Assembly: GCA_945912145.1 (NCBI GenBank)
Contig: CAMEBF010000007.1
Span: forward strand, 1-64,000
Direction of reading: 5' to 3'
Length of the DNA stretch: 64,000 bases
From: an uncultured Clostridia bacterium
GTDB lineage: Bacteria > Bacillota > Clostridia > Oscillospirales > Acutalibacteraceae
The translations under genes and the position numbers were made by a program. The notes below the pieces were generated by a model. It worked only from the letters and a program-made list of their open reading frames with translations. It did not search any database and was not told the origin of the DNA. Shown here piece after piece: positions 44,232 to 52,800 of this stretch. Within the stretch, counting starts at the first letter, position 1; each line of letters opens with the position of its first letter.

Positions 44232-45020
44232 ATGGTTGTTGTACTGTACGGGCTGATCGTTTTTGCGGCGTGCATGATCGGCTCGACCGTCGGCATCGGC
44301 GGCGGCGTGATCATCAAACCGCTGCTCGACGCGATCGGCTGCCATACCGTCGAGGTTGTCGGTTTCATTTCGTCCTGCTCCGTTTTTGCCATGAGCATCA
44401 GCTCGTCGCTCAAACATATCCGCTCCAAAACGCCTGTCAGCCCGAAGATCGTGCTGCTCGTGGCACTCGGTTCTCTCGGCGGCGGCGTGATCGGACGCAA
44501 AATATTCGACGCGGTGTTTGAACGGGTCGATCAGGGAATGCTCAAGGGAATCCAAGCGGTGATCATCGCCGCGTTCGTTGTGTTCGTCATCATCTATGTC
44601 AATACCAAAAACGCGAAAAAGTTCCGGATTAAGAATCCTGTTGCCATGATCCTGACGGGAACGATGCTCGGCTTTCTGAGTGCTTTTCTCGGCATCGGCG
44701 GAGGGCTTATCAATACGACGTTTCTTGTCATGCTCTTTTCGTTTAACGTCAAGGAGAGCGCGGTCTATTCGGTCGCGATTATCTTTTTCAGTCAGCTCAG
44801 CCAGCTGACGACGGTTTTTCTTGATAACCGTTTTGAGCCATATACGCCTTATGCGCCGTATATCTTAGTTGCGATGGCGGCCGGCGTTATCGGCGGACTG
44901 GTCGGCTCGAAACTGAACAAAAAGTTCTCGAATAAGGTGATTACCCGAATTTTTTCCGTGACGCTGGTGTTCGTCGCGCTGGTGAATGTCTATAATGCCG
45001 TTCTTGGTTTTACTTCGTAA
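44232..45020 (+). CDS. TSUP-family (TauE/SafE) membrane transporter
   Basis: Membrane protein of 262 residues with about eight helices and the duplicated TauE/SafE pattern. The N-terminal half begins LIVFAACMIGSTVGIGGGVI followed by IKPLL; the second half has GTMLGFLSAFLGIGGGLINT. The family exports sulfite, sulfoacetate or other organosulfur and small anions; the substrate here is not known. ATG 44232 follows GGGGAG. Monocistronic, ending before a multi-hairpin repeat that may stop transcription. Confidence 0.88.
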   Translation: MVVVLYGLIVFAACMIGSTVGIGGGVIIKPLLDAIGCHTVEVVGFISSCSVFAMSISSSLKHIRSKTPVSPKIVLLVALGSLGGGVIGRKIFDAVFERVDQGMLKGIQAVIIAAFVVFVIIYVNTKNAKKFRIKNPVAMILTGTMLGFLSAFLGIGGGLINTTFLVMLFSFNVKESAVYSVAIIFFSQLSQLTTVFLDNRFEPYTPYAPYILVAMAAGVIGGLVGSKLNKKFSNKVITRIFSVTLVFVALVNVYNAVLGFTS

Positions 45021-45039
45021 AAAAATATGAAAATTTCGG

Positions 45040-45196
45040 TCGAGCCTTTATAAAGGCTCGCGGGGTCAAGGGGCAGAGCCCCTGTCGCGCTCCGCAGACC
45101 GCGAAATCCCCTTGCCTTAATAAGCGCAGGAGGGTAGGAAAAACAGTCCGGTGAGACTGTTTTTCCGTAGGGAACCCTCGCCGGGGGTTCCCTGCA
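45040..45196. repeat. Multi-hairpin intergenic repeat (family 2)
   Basis: A chain of four hairpins: CGAGCCTTTATAAAGGCTCG, GGGGCAGAGCCCC, GAAAAACAGTC ... GACTGTTTTTC, and AGGGAACCC ... GGGTTCCCT, ending in CTGCAAAAAAAG. GC-rich in the first half. Short minus-strand frames within it are not genes. The style (GGGGCAGAGCCCC core) is that of dispersed repeats often seen in Ruminococcaceae; only one copy is in this window. Confidence 0.6.
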
Positions 45197-45250
45197 AAAA
45201 AAGAAAACCGCATATTTTTTGATGAAAGATAAAAAAGTCATATTTCCCTC

Positions 45251-45279
45251 TTGACAAACCCGGACGTCTGTATTATAAT
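45251..45279 (+). promoter_or_regulatory. Promoter of infC-rpmI-rplT
   Basis: TTGACA (45251-45256), 17 bases, TATAAT (45274-45279): consensus. Confidence 0.9.
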
Positions 45280-45289
45280 AACTACGCAA

Positions 45290-45420
45290 AACAAAGAAGA
45301 CGGCATCGCCGCGCTCACCTTGCGGATTCGATTTGTAAGGTTAATATCGGTTCGGGATTTCTCCCGGGCGGCTATTCTGTGAGTGCGGACATTTTGCGTC
45401 TGCGCTTTGTTTATTTTACC
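45290..45420 (+). promoter_or_regulatory. Structured leader of infC operon (possible L20 leader)
   Basis: About 140 bases of leader with a long-range stem: AACAAAG (45290-45296) with CTTTGTT (45405-45411), AGACG (45298-45302) with CGTCT (45397-45401), GCGCTCAC (45311-45318) with GTGAGTGC (45379-45386). Smaller hairpins lie inside (CGGGA...TCCCG). In Bacillus subtilis the same operon is autoregulated by L20 through a leader of this kind, so this is probably the equivalent. The exact L20 site was not identified. Confidence 0.6.
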
Positions 45421-45434
45421 CGGAGGTGTTACAC

Positions 45435-45953
45435 ATCAGTACGAAGGAAATGCAGATCAATGAGGATATCCGCGACAGAGAGGTCCGTGTCGTCACGGAC
45501 GGCGGCGAGCAGCTCGGCATCATGTCGGCGGCGGACGCGCTCAAAATCGCAACTCAGAGAAATCTCGATTTAGTTAAGATCGCTCCTCAGGCCAAACCGC
45601 CCGTATGCAAGATCATGGACTACGGCAAATATCGGTTTGAACAGCAGAAGCGCGAAAAGGAAGCAAAGAAGAACCAACATCAGATTGATATCAAGGAAGT
45701 TCAGCTTTCTCTTAATATCGACACGCATGACCTGGAAACCAAGGCCAATCATGCCAACAAGTTCCTCAAGCAGGGCAATAAAGTCAAAGTCTCCATCCGT
45801 TTCAGAGGCAGAGAGATGGCTCACCCCGAAAGAGGACATGAAATCATGGCAAAATTCGCGGAAATGTGCGCCGAAAACGGCAACATTGAAAAACCCTCGA
45901 AGCTGGAAGGCCGTATGATGCTGATGTTCCTTGCCGCAAAACCGGTCAAATAA
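45435..45953 (+). CDS. infC: Translation initiation factor IF-3
   Basis: IF-3 of 172 residues, full length. N-domain [20 protein letters not shown], linker helix [21 protein letters not shown]-domain [20 protein letters not shown] and [20 protein letters not shown]. It binds the 30S subunit and proofreads start codons. The best start is ATC at 45435 with GGAGG 8 bases upstream, giving the usual opening [14 protein letters not shown]; a GTG at 45426 is too close to the ribosome site. infC is the classic gene with a non-canonical start (AUU/AUC), through which IF-3 represses its own translation. First gene of infC-rpmI-rplT. Confidence 0.95.
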   Translation: MSTKEMQINEDIRDREVRVVTDGGEQLGIMSAADALKIATQRNLDLVKIAPQAKPPVCKIMDYGKYRFEQQKREKEAKKNQHQIDIKEVQLSLNIDTHDLETKANHANKFLKQGNKVKVSIRFRGREMAHPERGHEIMAKFAEMCAENGNIEKPSKLEGRMMLMFLAAKPVK

Positions 45954-45985
45954 TTCAGTACAATATTAAACAGGAGGAAATCATT

Positions 45986-46183
45986 ATGCCCAAAATCAAA
46001 ACCAACAGCGGAGCGAAAAAGCGCTTTAAGCTTTCCAAGAACGGTAAGCCCATCCGTGCGCATGCATATAAGTCTCACATCCTCAACAAAAAAAGCACGA
46101 AGAGAAAAAGAAATCTGCGCAAGACGACCGTTGCCGATAAGACCAACGTAAAGCAGATCAAAAAGCTCATTCCTTACAAATAA
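45986..46183 (+). CDS. rpmI: 50S ribosomal protein L35
   Basis: Basic protein of 65 residues: [40 protein letters not shown], ending KKLIPYK. All are hallmarks of L35, a component of the large subunit. ATG follows AGGAGG. It is 32 bases after infC and 24 bases before rplT, one operon. Confidence 0.97.
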   Translation: MPKIKTNSGAKKRFKLSKNGKPIRAHAYKSHILNKKSTKRKRNLRKTTVADKTNVKQIKKLIPYK

Positions 46184-46207
46184 TCAATACTCAGGAGGTA
46201 ACTGACA

Positions 46208-46564
46208 ATGGCACGCATTAAAGGCGCTACGATGACTCGCAAGAGAAGAAATAAAGTATTAAAGCTCGCAAAGGGCTACTACGGCTCCAAATCCAGACTG
46301 TTCAAGACTGCGAAACAGGCCGTTATGAAGTCCGGCAACTACGCTTACATCGGCAGAAAGCAGAAGAAGAGAAACTTCCGCCGTCTCTGGATCACCAGAA
46401 TCTCTGCCGCCTGCAAGCTCAACGGTATGAACTATTCCACGTTCATGAACGGCTTGAACAAGGCCGGCGTTACGCTGAACCGCAAGATGCTTTCCGAGAT
46501 CGCAATCGCGGATCCCGCAGCGTTTACGGCTCTGACCGAGCAGGCAAAAGCAGCTCTTAAATAA
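46208..46564 (+). CDS. rplT: 50S ribosomal protein L20
   Basis: Protein of 118 residues: [60 protein letters not shown]. Early-assembling 23S rRNA-binding protein, and in Bacillus the autorepressor of this operon through its leader. AGGAGG precedes the ATG. A strong terminator follows the stop. Confidence 0.97.
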   Translation: MARIKGATMTRKRRNKVLKLAKGYYGSKSRLFKTAKQAVMKSGNYAYIGRKQKKRNFRRLWITRISAACKLNGMNYSTFMNGLNKAGVTLNRKMLSEIAIADPAAFTALTEQAKAALK

Positions 46565-46579
46565 GCAGGAAATTGTGAC

Positions 46580-46604
46580 GGGAATGCTTTTGCATTCCCT
46601 TTTT
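46580..46604 (+). terminator. Terminator of infC-rpmI-rplT
   Basis: GGGAATGC - TTTT - GCATTCCC followed by TTTTT, 16 bases after rplT. Confidence 0.9.
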
Positions 46605-46637
46605 CCGTTTTATGAGAGCAGGAGTTTGGACAGTAAA

Positions 46638-47423
46638 ATGATTCGGATTACAGCCAGAACCAACGACAAAATCAAATACGCCGGCAAGCTCTGTCTGGAC
46701 GCTTCCGAGCGTAAAAAAAGCGGCCTCTTTTTTCTTGAGGGGCTGCGTTTGTGCTGCGATGCCGTAAGAAGCGGCGTGCCGATTTGCGAGGTCTTCGTCA
46801 CGGACGACGCGCTCAGCCGCTACGGGGAAGACTTGCGGTCGCTGCTCGAAGCCGGAAACGAGGTCTACGGCATCACCGAAGAGATTGCGCACAAGCTCGC
46901 GGATACCAAAAATCCGCAGGGCGTATTCTGCATTGCAAAAAAGCTTGACAAATTCCATAATATGGATAAAATAAACTATAATGGTATCTATATCGCGGTA
47001 GAGAATCTGCAAACGCCGGGAAACTTAGGCGCCGTGGCGCGGACGGCCGAAGCTTTGGGGCTTGACGGTCTGATTGTCAGCGGCGGCTGCGATATCTTCA
47101 ATCCGAAAGCGCAGCGCGCGGCAATGGGTTCGCTGCTGCGTCTGCCGGTGTATGAGATCGCAGAACTTCCAGCGTTTCTTCGTCTGTGCGCCGACAAGGG
47201 AATGGCAACCTATGCCGCCGTTCCGGATGCCGACGCGCTTCCCGTTACGCAGATGGACAGAACCGGCGGACTTGTGTGTGTCATCGGCAATGAGGGCAAC
47301 GGGCTGTCGGAGGAAGTCATCAGGGCTTGCCGCAGCGCGGTTACCATTCCGATGAAAGGAAGAGCGGAGTCGCTCAATGCGGCGGCCGCGGCGTCTGTGA
47401 TCATGTGGGAGATGGTTCGATGA
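46638..47423 (+). CDS. TrmH/SpoU-family RNA 2'-O-methyltransferase
   Basis: Protein of 261 residues. The N-terminal substrate-binding part is IKYAGKLCLDASERKKSGLF followed by FLEGLRLCCDAV; the C-terminal SPOUT knot has IAVENLQTPGNLGAVARTAE, NPKAQRAAMGSLLRLPV, VIGNEGNGLSEEV and IPMKGRAESLNAAAAASVIM. It methylates ribose in rRNA or tRNA with SAM; the exact site is not known from sequence (rRNA position 2251-type enzymes are relatives). ATG 46638 was chosen as the family start; AGGAG lies 13 bases before it, longer than usual. It follows the rplT terminator, so read-through or an unseen promoter must serve it. Its stop overlaps dprA by 4 bases (ATGA). Confidence 0.88.
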   Translation: MIRITARTNDKIKYAGKLCLDASERKKSGLFFLEGLRLCCDAVRSGVPICEVFVTDDALSRYGEDLRSLLEAGNEVYGITEEIAHKLADTKNPQGVFCIAKKLDKFHNMDKINYNGIYIAVENLQTPGNLGAVARTAEALGLDGLIVSGGCDIFNPKAQRAAMGSLLRLPVYEIAELPAFLRLCADKGMATYAAVPDADALPVTQMDRTGGLVCVIGNEGNGLSEEVIRACRSAVTIPMKGRAESLNAAAAASVIMWEMVR

Positions 47424-48676
47424 ACTGCCCGGTTGAATATTGGATCTGGCTGCAAAGAGCGTTCGGCGCGGGAAAACGTGCGGAGCGCATTCTCGAGCAT
47501 TTCGGTGATCCCGAGACGCTGTATGAAGCGGGACGCAAGGAGTGGAGACTTTCGGGCATTCTGTCGGAAAAAGAGATGGAAAGTCTCACGCGCTTTAGCC
47601 CGTCGCAGTCGTATGACATCCTGCAGAACTGCCGGAAAAACGGTTGGCGCATCGTTCCGTTTGACGATGAAGCCTATCCGCCTTTGCTGCGTGAGATCTG
47701 CGGTTATCCGCTGGTCTTGTATGTCTGGGGCGATACTTCCGTCTTGCAGGCAAAGGTCTGCATCGGCATGGTCGGCACACGGGACGCCTCCGATTACGGC
47801 GTTCAGGTCGCCGAAGCGCTTTCGTATTCTCTGGCGCAGGCCGGTGCAGTGATCGTCAGCGGCGGCGCGCTCGGTATCGATAAGGCGAGCCATCGCGGCG
47901 CGGTGATGGCAGGCGGACGGACCGTGGCAATTCTCGGCTGCGGACTGGGGCATCCCTATCTTGTGGAAAATGAAAAGATGCGCCGTGTGATCGCGCAGCA
48001 CGGAGCCGTCATCAGCGAATATGAGCCGTTTTCACCGCCGACAAAGCACACCTTTCCCATCCGGAACCGCCTGATTTCAGGCATGAGCCTGGGAACGGTC
48101 GTCATTGAAGCGGGAGAGAAAAGCGGTTCGCTGATCACGGCGAGATTGGCTCTTGAGCAGGGACGGGACGTTTTTGCCGTCCCCGGCGATATTACCAGCT
48201 CGAATTTTTTCGGGACAAACAGCCTGATACGGGACGGCGCAAGACCCGTATTCACGGCGATGGACGTGCTCGACGGATATCTCCCCGAGTACGGCGAATA
48301 CTTAAAGGCGGAAGACAGCTATCAACCGCTTCGCACGGCAAAAACGCAGTCTGCCGAACGGACTTCCGGAAAACCGAAGCCCAAAACGAAGAAGGAAAAG
48401 GAAAAACGCAAAACGGCGGCGGAACGAAAAGAGCCGCCCGGACAAGAAGAGAAGAAAAATGAAGTAAAATCGAAGCCTCAGCTCCCGTCCTATGCGACGG
48501 AAAACGCCAAAAAGCTTTTTGCGGTCATGACGAACGAGCCGAGACTTGCCGACGAACTGGTAACGGCGTCGGGACTGCCCGTGCAGGATGTGCTCTCGTC
48601 CCTGACGGAACTGGAGCTGTACGCGCTCGTTACCCTGCACAGCGGAAAACGCTATTCTTTAAAAACTGAACAGTAG
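47420..48676 (+). CDS. dprA: DNA processing protein DprA
   Basis: Protein of 418 residues. An N-terminal helical region is followed by the Rossmann core: LREICGYPLVLYVWGDTSVL, VGTRDASDYGVQVAEALSYS, VSGGALGIDKASHRGAVMAG, FPIRNRLISGMSLGTVVIEA and GSLITARLALEQGRDVFAVP. A Lys/Glu-rich linker of about 60 residues (KPKTKKEKEKRKTAAERKEP) leads to a C-terminal winged helix (LADELVTASGLPVQDVLSSL). DprA loads RecA on incoming single-stranded DNA during natural transformation. The start overlaps the methyltransferase stop; topA follows in 10 bases. The linker is longer than in many homologues. Confidence 0.92.
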   Translation: MNCPVEYWIWLQRAFGAGKRAERILEHFGDPETLYEAGRKEWRLSGILSEKEMESLTRFSPSQSYDILQNCRKNGWRIVPFDDEAYPPLLREICGYPLVLYVWGDTSVLQAKVCIGMVGTRDASDYGVQVAEALSYSLAQAGAVIVSGGALGIDKASHRGAVMAGGRTVAILGCGLGHPYLVENEKMRRVIAQHGAVISEYEPFSPPTKHTFPIRNRLISGMSLGTVVIEAGEKSGSLITARLALEQGRDVFAVPGDITSSNFFGTNSLIRDGARPVFTAMDVLDGYLPEYGEYLKAEDSYQPLRTAKTQSAERTSGKPKPKTKKEKEKRKTAAERKEPPGQEEKKNEVKSKPQLPSYATENAKKLFAVMTNEPRLADELVTASGLPVQDVLSSLTELELYALVTLHSGKRYSLKTEQ

Positions 48677-48686
48677 GATTGATGAT

Positions 48687-50810
48687 ATGTCAAAATTAGT
48701 CATAGTGGAGTCTCCCACCAAGGCGGGGACAATCAAAAAATATTTGGGAAGCGGATACGAAGTCAAGGCCTCGATGGGTCACGTCCGCGACCTGTATCCC
48801 TCGAAGCTGAGCGTCGACGTCGCGCATGATTTTGCGCCGAAGTACGTCGTCATCAAGGGAAAAGAAAAGCTTGTCAAGGAGCTGACGGAGCTTGCGAAAA
48901 AGAGCGATGAAGTCTATCTCGCGACCGACCCGGACCGTGAGGGTGAAGCGATTTCCTGGCATCTTGCGACGCTGTTGGGTCTCGATCTCGAGAAGACCAA
49001 GCGCGTCAAGTTCAACGAAATCAATAAAGCTAGCGTGCAGAACGGCATGGAGCATCCGTCGAAAATCGACATGGATCTCGTCAACGCGCAGCAGGCGCGC
49101 CGCATTCTCGACCGCCTTGTCGGCTATCGCCTGAGCCCGTTCATCTCGCAGAAGATCCGCCGCGGTCTTTCGGCGGGACGCGTACAGAGCGTCGCCGTCC
49201 GTCTGATCGTTGACAGGGAAGAGGAGATCAACGCCTTTGTGCCCGAAGAGTACTGGTCGCTGACCGCAAAGCTCTCCGCGCCGCATTCGAGAAAGCTCTT
49301 CAAGGCCGCTTTTGTCGGCGACGAAACGGGCAAAGTCAAGCTCGAAAACAAAGAACAGACCGATTCCTATGTGGTGCGTCTCGACGGCGCGACCTATACG
49401 GTGGACAGCATTAAAAAGGGCGTCCGCAAAAAACAGCCCATGCCGCCGTTCATCACCTCCACGCTTCAGCAGGAGGCGTCCCATAAGCTCGGCTTTACCT
49501 CAAAACGCACGATGAAGATCGCGCAGGAGCTGTACGAAGGTATCGACGTGCCCGGCTACGGCTCCATCGGTCTGATCACCTATATGAGAACGGACTCGCT
49601 TCGTATTTCCGAGGAGTCGAGAAAAGCCGGCAACGACTATATTTTAAAGACCTACGGCGAAAAATATCTCCCCGAAAAACCGCGCTATTTCAAGCAGAAA
49701 GGCCGTTTGCAGGACGGTCATGAGGCGATCCGTCCGACCGTTCCGGGGCTTACGCCTGCCGAAGCAAAAGGCGCGCTGACGGCGGAGCAGTATAAATTAT
49801 ACGATCTGATCTGGAAGCGCTTCATCGCGAGCCTGATGGTCAACTGCCTGCAGGACACCGTCAAGGTCGAGATCAAGGCGCAGAAAGAGGGTGCCGAGGG
49901 CTTCTGCCTCTTCTCCGCAAGCGGCTATTCCGTCAAGTTTGACGGCTTTACCGTACTCTATCAGGCGGACGACGAGGAAGAAAGCGAAAACCATATGCCC
50001 GAAATGAAAGAGGGCGACCTCCTGAAATTCAAGGAGCTGTTACCCGAACAGCATTTCACGCAGCCTCCGGCTCGCTATACCGAAGCGTCGCTGATTAAAG
50101 TGCTGGAAGAGACCGGCGTCGGTCGTCCGAGCACCTACGCGACGATCATCTCCACGATCACGGCGAGAAATTATGTCGTACGTGAGCGCAAACAGCTCAA
50201 GCCTACGGAACTGGGCGTTGCGACGACCAAACTCCTGAAAGAGCAGTTCCCGAAGATCGTCAATACAAAATTTACCGCCGGCATGGAGACCAACCTCGAC
50301 GAGGTAGAGGCAGGAAACATGGACTATATCGCCATGTTGCACGATTTTTACGGCGAGTTTGAGGATACGCTGACCAAGGCGAAGGACGCGATGGCAGGCG
50401 TGAAGATTCAGCTTGAAGAGGATAAAACCGATATTCCGTGCGAGAAGTGCGGACGCAACATGGTTATCAAGGTTGGGCGGTTCGGCAAATTTTTGGCCTG
50501 TCCCGGCTATCCCGAATGCAAAAATACCAAGCCCTATGTCGAACACACGGCGGGCAAATGTCCGGTGTGCGGCGGCGAGGTCATCGGCAAAAAGTCGAAA
50601 AAAGGCCATACGTTCTTCGGCTGCGGCAATTATCCCGACTGCCATTTCATGACATGGGATACGCCGACGGCGGAAGAGTGTCCGCAGTGCGGCAAAACAC
50701 TCTTTAAGGCCAGAGGCGGCGTGATTCATTGCCTTGCCGAGGGCTGCGGCTACGAGCGAAAATCGGCAAGGGGCAAAAAGAGTGACGACGCGGAGAATGA
50801 CGATGCATAA
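48687..50810 (+). CDS. topA: DNA topoisomerase I
   Basis: Type IA topoisomerase of 707 residues. TOPRIM domain MSKLVIVESPTKAGTIKKYL and YLATDPDREGEAISWHLA; active tyrosine in GLITYMRTDSLRIS (about residue 299); GHEAIRPTVPGLTP; and VGRPSTYATIISTITARNYV. The C-terminus carries three zinc ribbons of the type CEKCGRNM ... CPGYPEC, CPVCGGEV ... CGNYPDC and CPQCGKTL ... CLAEGCGY. It relaxes negative supercoils. ATG follows AGGA. dprA-topA-trmFO is a common Firmicutes run. Confidence 0.97.
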   Translation: MSKLVIVESPTKAGTIKKYLGSGYEVKASMGHVRDLYPSKLSVDVAHDFAPKYVVIKGKEKLVKELTELAKKSDEVYLATDPDREGEAISWHLATLLGLDLEKTKRVKFNEINKASVQNGMEHPSKIDMDLVNAQQARRILDRLVGYRLSPFISQKIRRGLSAGRVQSVAVRLIVDREEEINAFVPEEYWSLTAKLSAPHSRKLFKAAFVGDETGKVKLENKEQTDSYVVRLDGATYTVDSIKKGVRKKQPMPPFITSTLQQEASHKLGFTSKRTMKIAQELYEGIDVPGYGSIGLITYMRTDSLRISEESRKAGNDYILKTYGEKYLPEKPRYFKQKGRLQDGHEAIRPTVPGLTPAEAKGALTAEQYKLYDLIWKRFIASLMVNCLQDTVKVEIKAQKEGAEGFCLFSASGYSVKFDGFTVLYQADDEEESENHMPEMKEGDLLKFKELLPEQHFTQPPARYTEASLIKVLEETGVGRPSTYATIISTITARNYVVRERKQLKPTELGVATTKLLKEQFPKIVNTKFTAGMETNLDEVEAGNMDYIAMLHDFYGEFEDTLTKAKDAMAGVKIQLEEDKTDIPCEKCGRNMVIKVGRFGKFLACPGYPECKNTKPYVEHTAGKCPVCGGEVIGKKSKKGHTFFGCGNYPDCHFMTWDTPTAEECPQCGKTLFKARGGVIHCLAEGCGYERKSARGKKSDDAENDDA

Positions 50811-52113
50811 GGCGGCGGTGATCGGCGGCGGCTTTGCCGGCGTGGAATGCGCCTCACAGCTCGCCGCAAGAGGAATCGCCGTAGACCTCTTTGAAATGAA
50901 ACCGAAGCGGTTTTCTCCGGCACACAAAAGCGAAAATCTGTGCGAACTCGTCTGCTCGAATTCGTTCAAGGCCATGCGGACGGAATCGGCTTCGGGGCTC
51001 TTAAAAGCGGAAATGAAAAGGCTCGGCAGCGTCACCGTGGCGTGCGCCGAACAGTCCGCCGTTCCGGCAGGCGGCGCGTTGGCGGTCGATCGCGATGTCT
51101 TTTCGTCTCTTGTGACTCAAACAATCGCGTCCAACGATTTGATTCATGTCATCCGCGAAGAAGTCAGTTCGATTCCCGATTCATACGACGCCGTGATTGT
51201 CGCGGCAGGTCCTCTGATGTCGGATGCGCTTGCCGAAAGCGTCAGGAGCCTCACGGGCAACGACTTTTTAAGCTTTTTTGATGCGGCGGCGCCTGTTGTC
51301 GAAGCAGACAGCGTTGATATGGAGCGAGCGTTCTGCCAGTCGCGTTATGACCGCGGCGGCGAGGACGATTACATCAACTGCCCGATGAACCGTGAGGAAT
51401 ACGAGGCGTTTTACGATGCGCTGATTCACGCCGAAATCGCCGAACTTCACGAGTTTGATAAAAAACATATTTACGAGGGCTGTATGCCCATTGAAATTAT
51501 GGCGAAGCGCGGCGCAGACACGATCCGTTTCGGGCCGTTAAAGCCCGTAGGACTTCGTGATCCCCACACGGGACACCGTCCGTGGGCGGTTCTGCAGCTG
51601 CGCAAGGAGAATCGTGCGGGTACGATGCTCAATCTCGTCGGCTTTCAGACGAATCTGAAATTCCCTGAACAGAAACGGGTTTTTTCGATGATTCCGGCAC
51701 TGCATGACGCGGAATTTGTACGTTACGGCGTGATGCACCGCAATACATTTCTCGATTCGCCGCGTCTTTTGAACGCTGATTTTTCGATGAAAGAGCACCC
51801 CGAAATTTTCTTCGCCGGGCAGATTACAGGCGTTGAGGGCTATATGGAGTCCGCCGCCGCAGGGATCATGGCGGGCATCAACGCCGCAAGACGGATTCTC
51901 GGTGAAGAGACTCTCGTCCTGCCGCCGGAAACGATGATCGGCGCGCTGTCGCGATACATCAGCGACCCCTTTGTAGCGAATTTTCAGCCGATGGGCGCGT
52001 CATTCGGCCTTCTGCCGTCCCTGCCGGAACGCATCCGGGATAAAAAAGAGCGGTATTCCATGTTGGCATCGCGCAGCCTTGCCATGATGGAAGAAATTTG
52101 CAAAACCATATAA
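50803..52113 (+). CDS. trmFO: Methylenetetrahydrofolate-tRNA-(uracil-5-)-methyltransferase TrmFO
   Basis: Folate- and FAD-dependent enzyme of 436 residues that makes T54 in tRNA. FAD-binding AAVIGGGFAGVECASQLAAR, family motifs FEMKPKRFSPAHKSENLCEL then VCSNSFKA, FDAAAPVVEADSVDM, CPMNREEYEAFYDAL, LRDPHTGHRPWAVLQLRKEN and FAGQITGVEGYMESAAAGIM. ATG 50803 has GGAG 7 bases upstream and overlaps the topA stop by 8 bases. Its presence instead of TrmA is typical for Firmicutes. Confidence 0.96.
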   Translation: MHKAAVIGGGFAGVECASQLAARGIAVDLFEMKPKRFSPAHKSENLCELVCSNSFKAMRTESASGLLKAEMKRLGSVTVACAEQSAVPAGGALAVDRDVFSSLVTQTIASNDLIHVIREEVSSIPDSYDAVIVAAGPLMSDALAESVRSLTGNDFLSFFDAAAPVVEADSVDMERAFCQSRYDRGGEDDYINCPMNREEYEAFYDALIHAEIAELHEFDKKHIYEGCMPIEIMAKRGADTIRFGPLKPVGLRDPHTGHRPWAVLQLRKENRAGTMLNLVGFQTNLKFPEQKRVFSMIPALHDAEFVRYGVMHRNTFLDSPRLLNADFSMKEHPEIFFAGQITGVEGYMESAAAGIMAGINAARRILGEETLVLPPETMIGALSRYISDPFVANFQPMGASFGLLPSLPERIRDKKERYSMLASRSLAMMEEICKTI

Positions 52114-52125
52114 GAAGATGAAAAA

Positions 52126-52800
52126 ATGAGTGTTTTTGAACAGATAATCGGATATACTTTTCATGACGAAAGCCTCCTGCAAACGGCGCTGACGCATTCG
52201 TCCTTCGCGAATGAAATGGGCGGCAAACTGTCGTTCAACGAGCGTCTCGAGTTTTTGGGCGATTCCGTTTTAGGCATGATCACGGCGGAGTATTTATATA
52301 AAACGCACCCCGAAATGCCCGAAGGCCAATTGACGAAGCTGCGCGCTTCCTTGGTCTGCGAAAAATCGCTGCATAAATTCGCGCAGTCCATCAAGCTCGG
52401 CGAATTTATGAATCTCGGCAAGGGCGAAGTGAACACGGGAGGACGTCAGCGTCCGTCCATTCTCGCCGATGCGTTCGAGTCACTGATTGCGGCGATCTAT
52501 CTCGACGCCGGCTTCGAGGAAGCGAAAAAATTCGTGCTCGGTTTTATCTCGCAGGCGGCGATTGAAGAGCCGGACATCAGCGATTATAAGAGCGCGCTTC
52601 AGGAGATCGTGCAGAAGAATCACGGCGAAATTTTAGAATATTTCATGGTGGGCGAATCCGGCCCCGATCATAATAAAACCTTCCTTGTCGAGGTGCGGCT
52701 GAACAGCAACGTCATCGGCACCGGCGAAGGACACAGCAAAAAGCAGGCGGAGCAGATGGCGGCGAAGCAGGCGCTTCACCTGATGGGCGTCAAGGTATGA
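52126..52800 (+). CDS. rnc: Ribonuclease III
   Basis: Protein of 224 residues. The nuclease domain has NERLEFLGDSVLGMITAEYL (signature with catalytic acid residues) and LADAFESLIAAIYLDAG; the C-terminal double-stranded RNA-binding domain runs DYKSALQEIVQKNHGEILEY ... GEGHSKKQAEQMAAKQAL. It cuts double-stranded RNA in rRNA and mRNA processing. The stop overlaps the next gene by 4 bases (ATGA). First of the rnc-radical SAM-smc-ftsY run. Confidence 0.97.
   Translation: MSVFEQIIGYTFHDESLLQTALTHSSFANEMGGKLSFNERLEFLGDSVLGMITAEYLYKTHPEMPEGQLTKLRASLVCEKSLHKFAQSIKLGEFMNLGKGEVNTGGRQRPSILADAFESLIAAIYLDAGFEEAKKFVLGFISQAAIEEPDISDYKSALQEIVQKNHGEILEYFMVGESGPDHNKTFLVEVRLNSNVIGTGEGHSKKQAEQMAAKQALHLMGVKV

Noticed and set aside
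45010-45213. 67-codon minus-strand frame in the multi-hairpin element
   Set aside because: It consists of the inverted repeats themselves; proteins of this type are typical false calls in such repeats.
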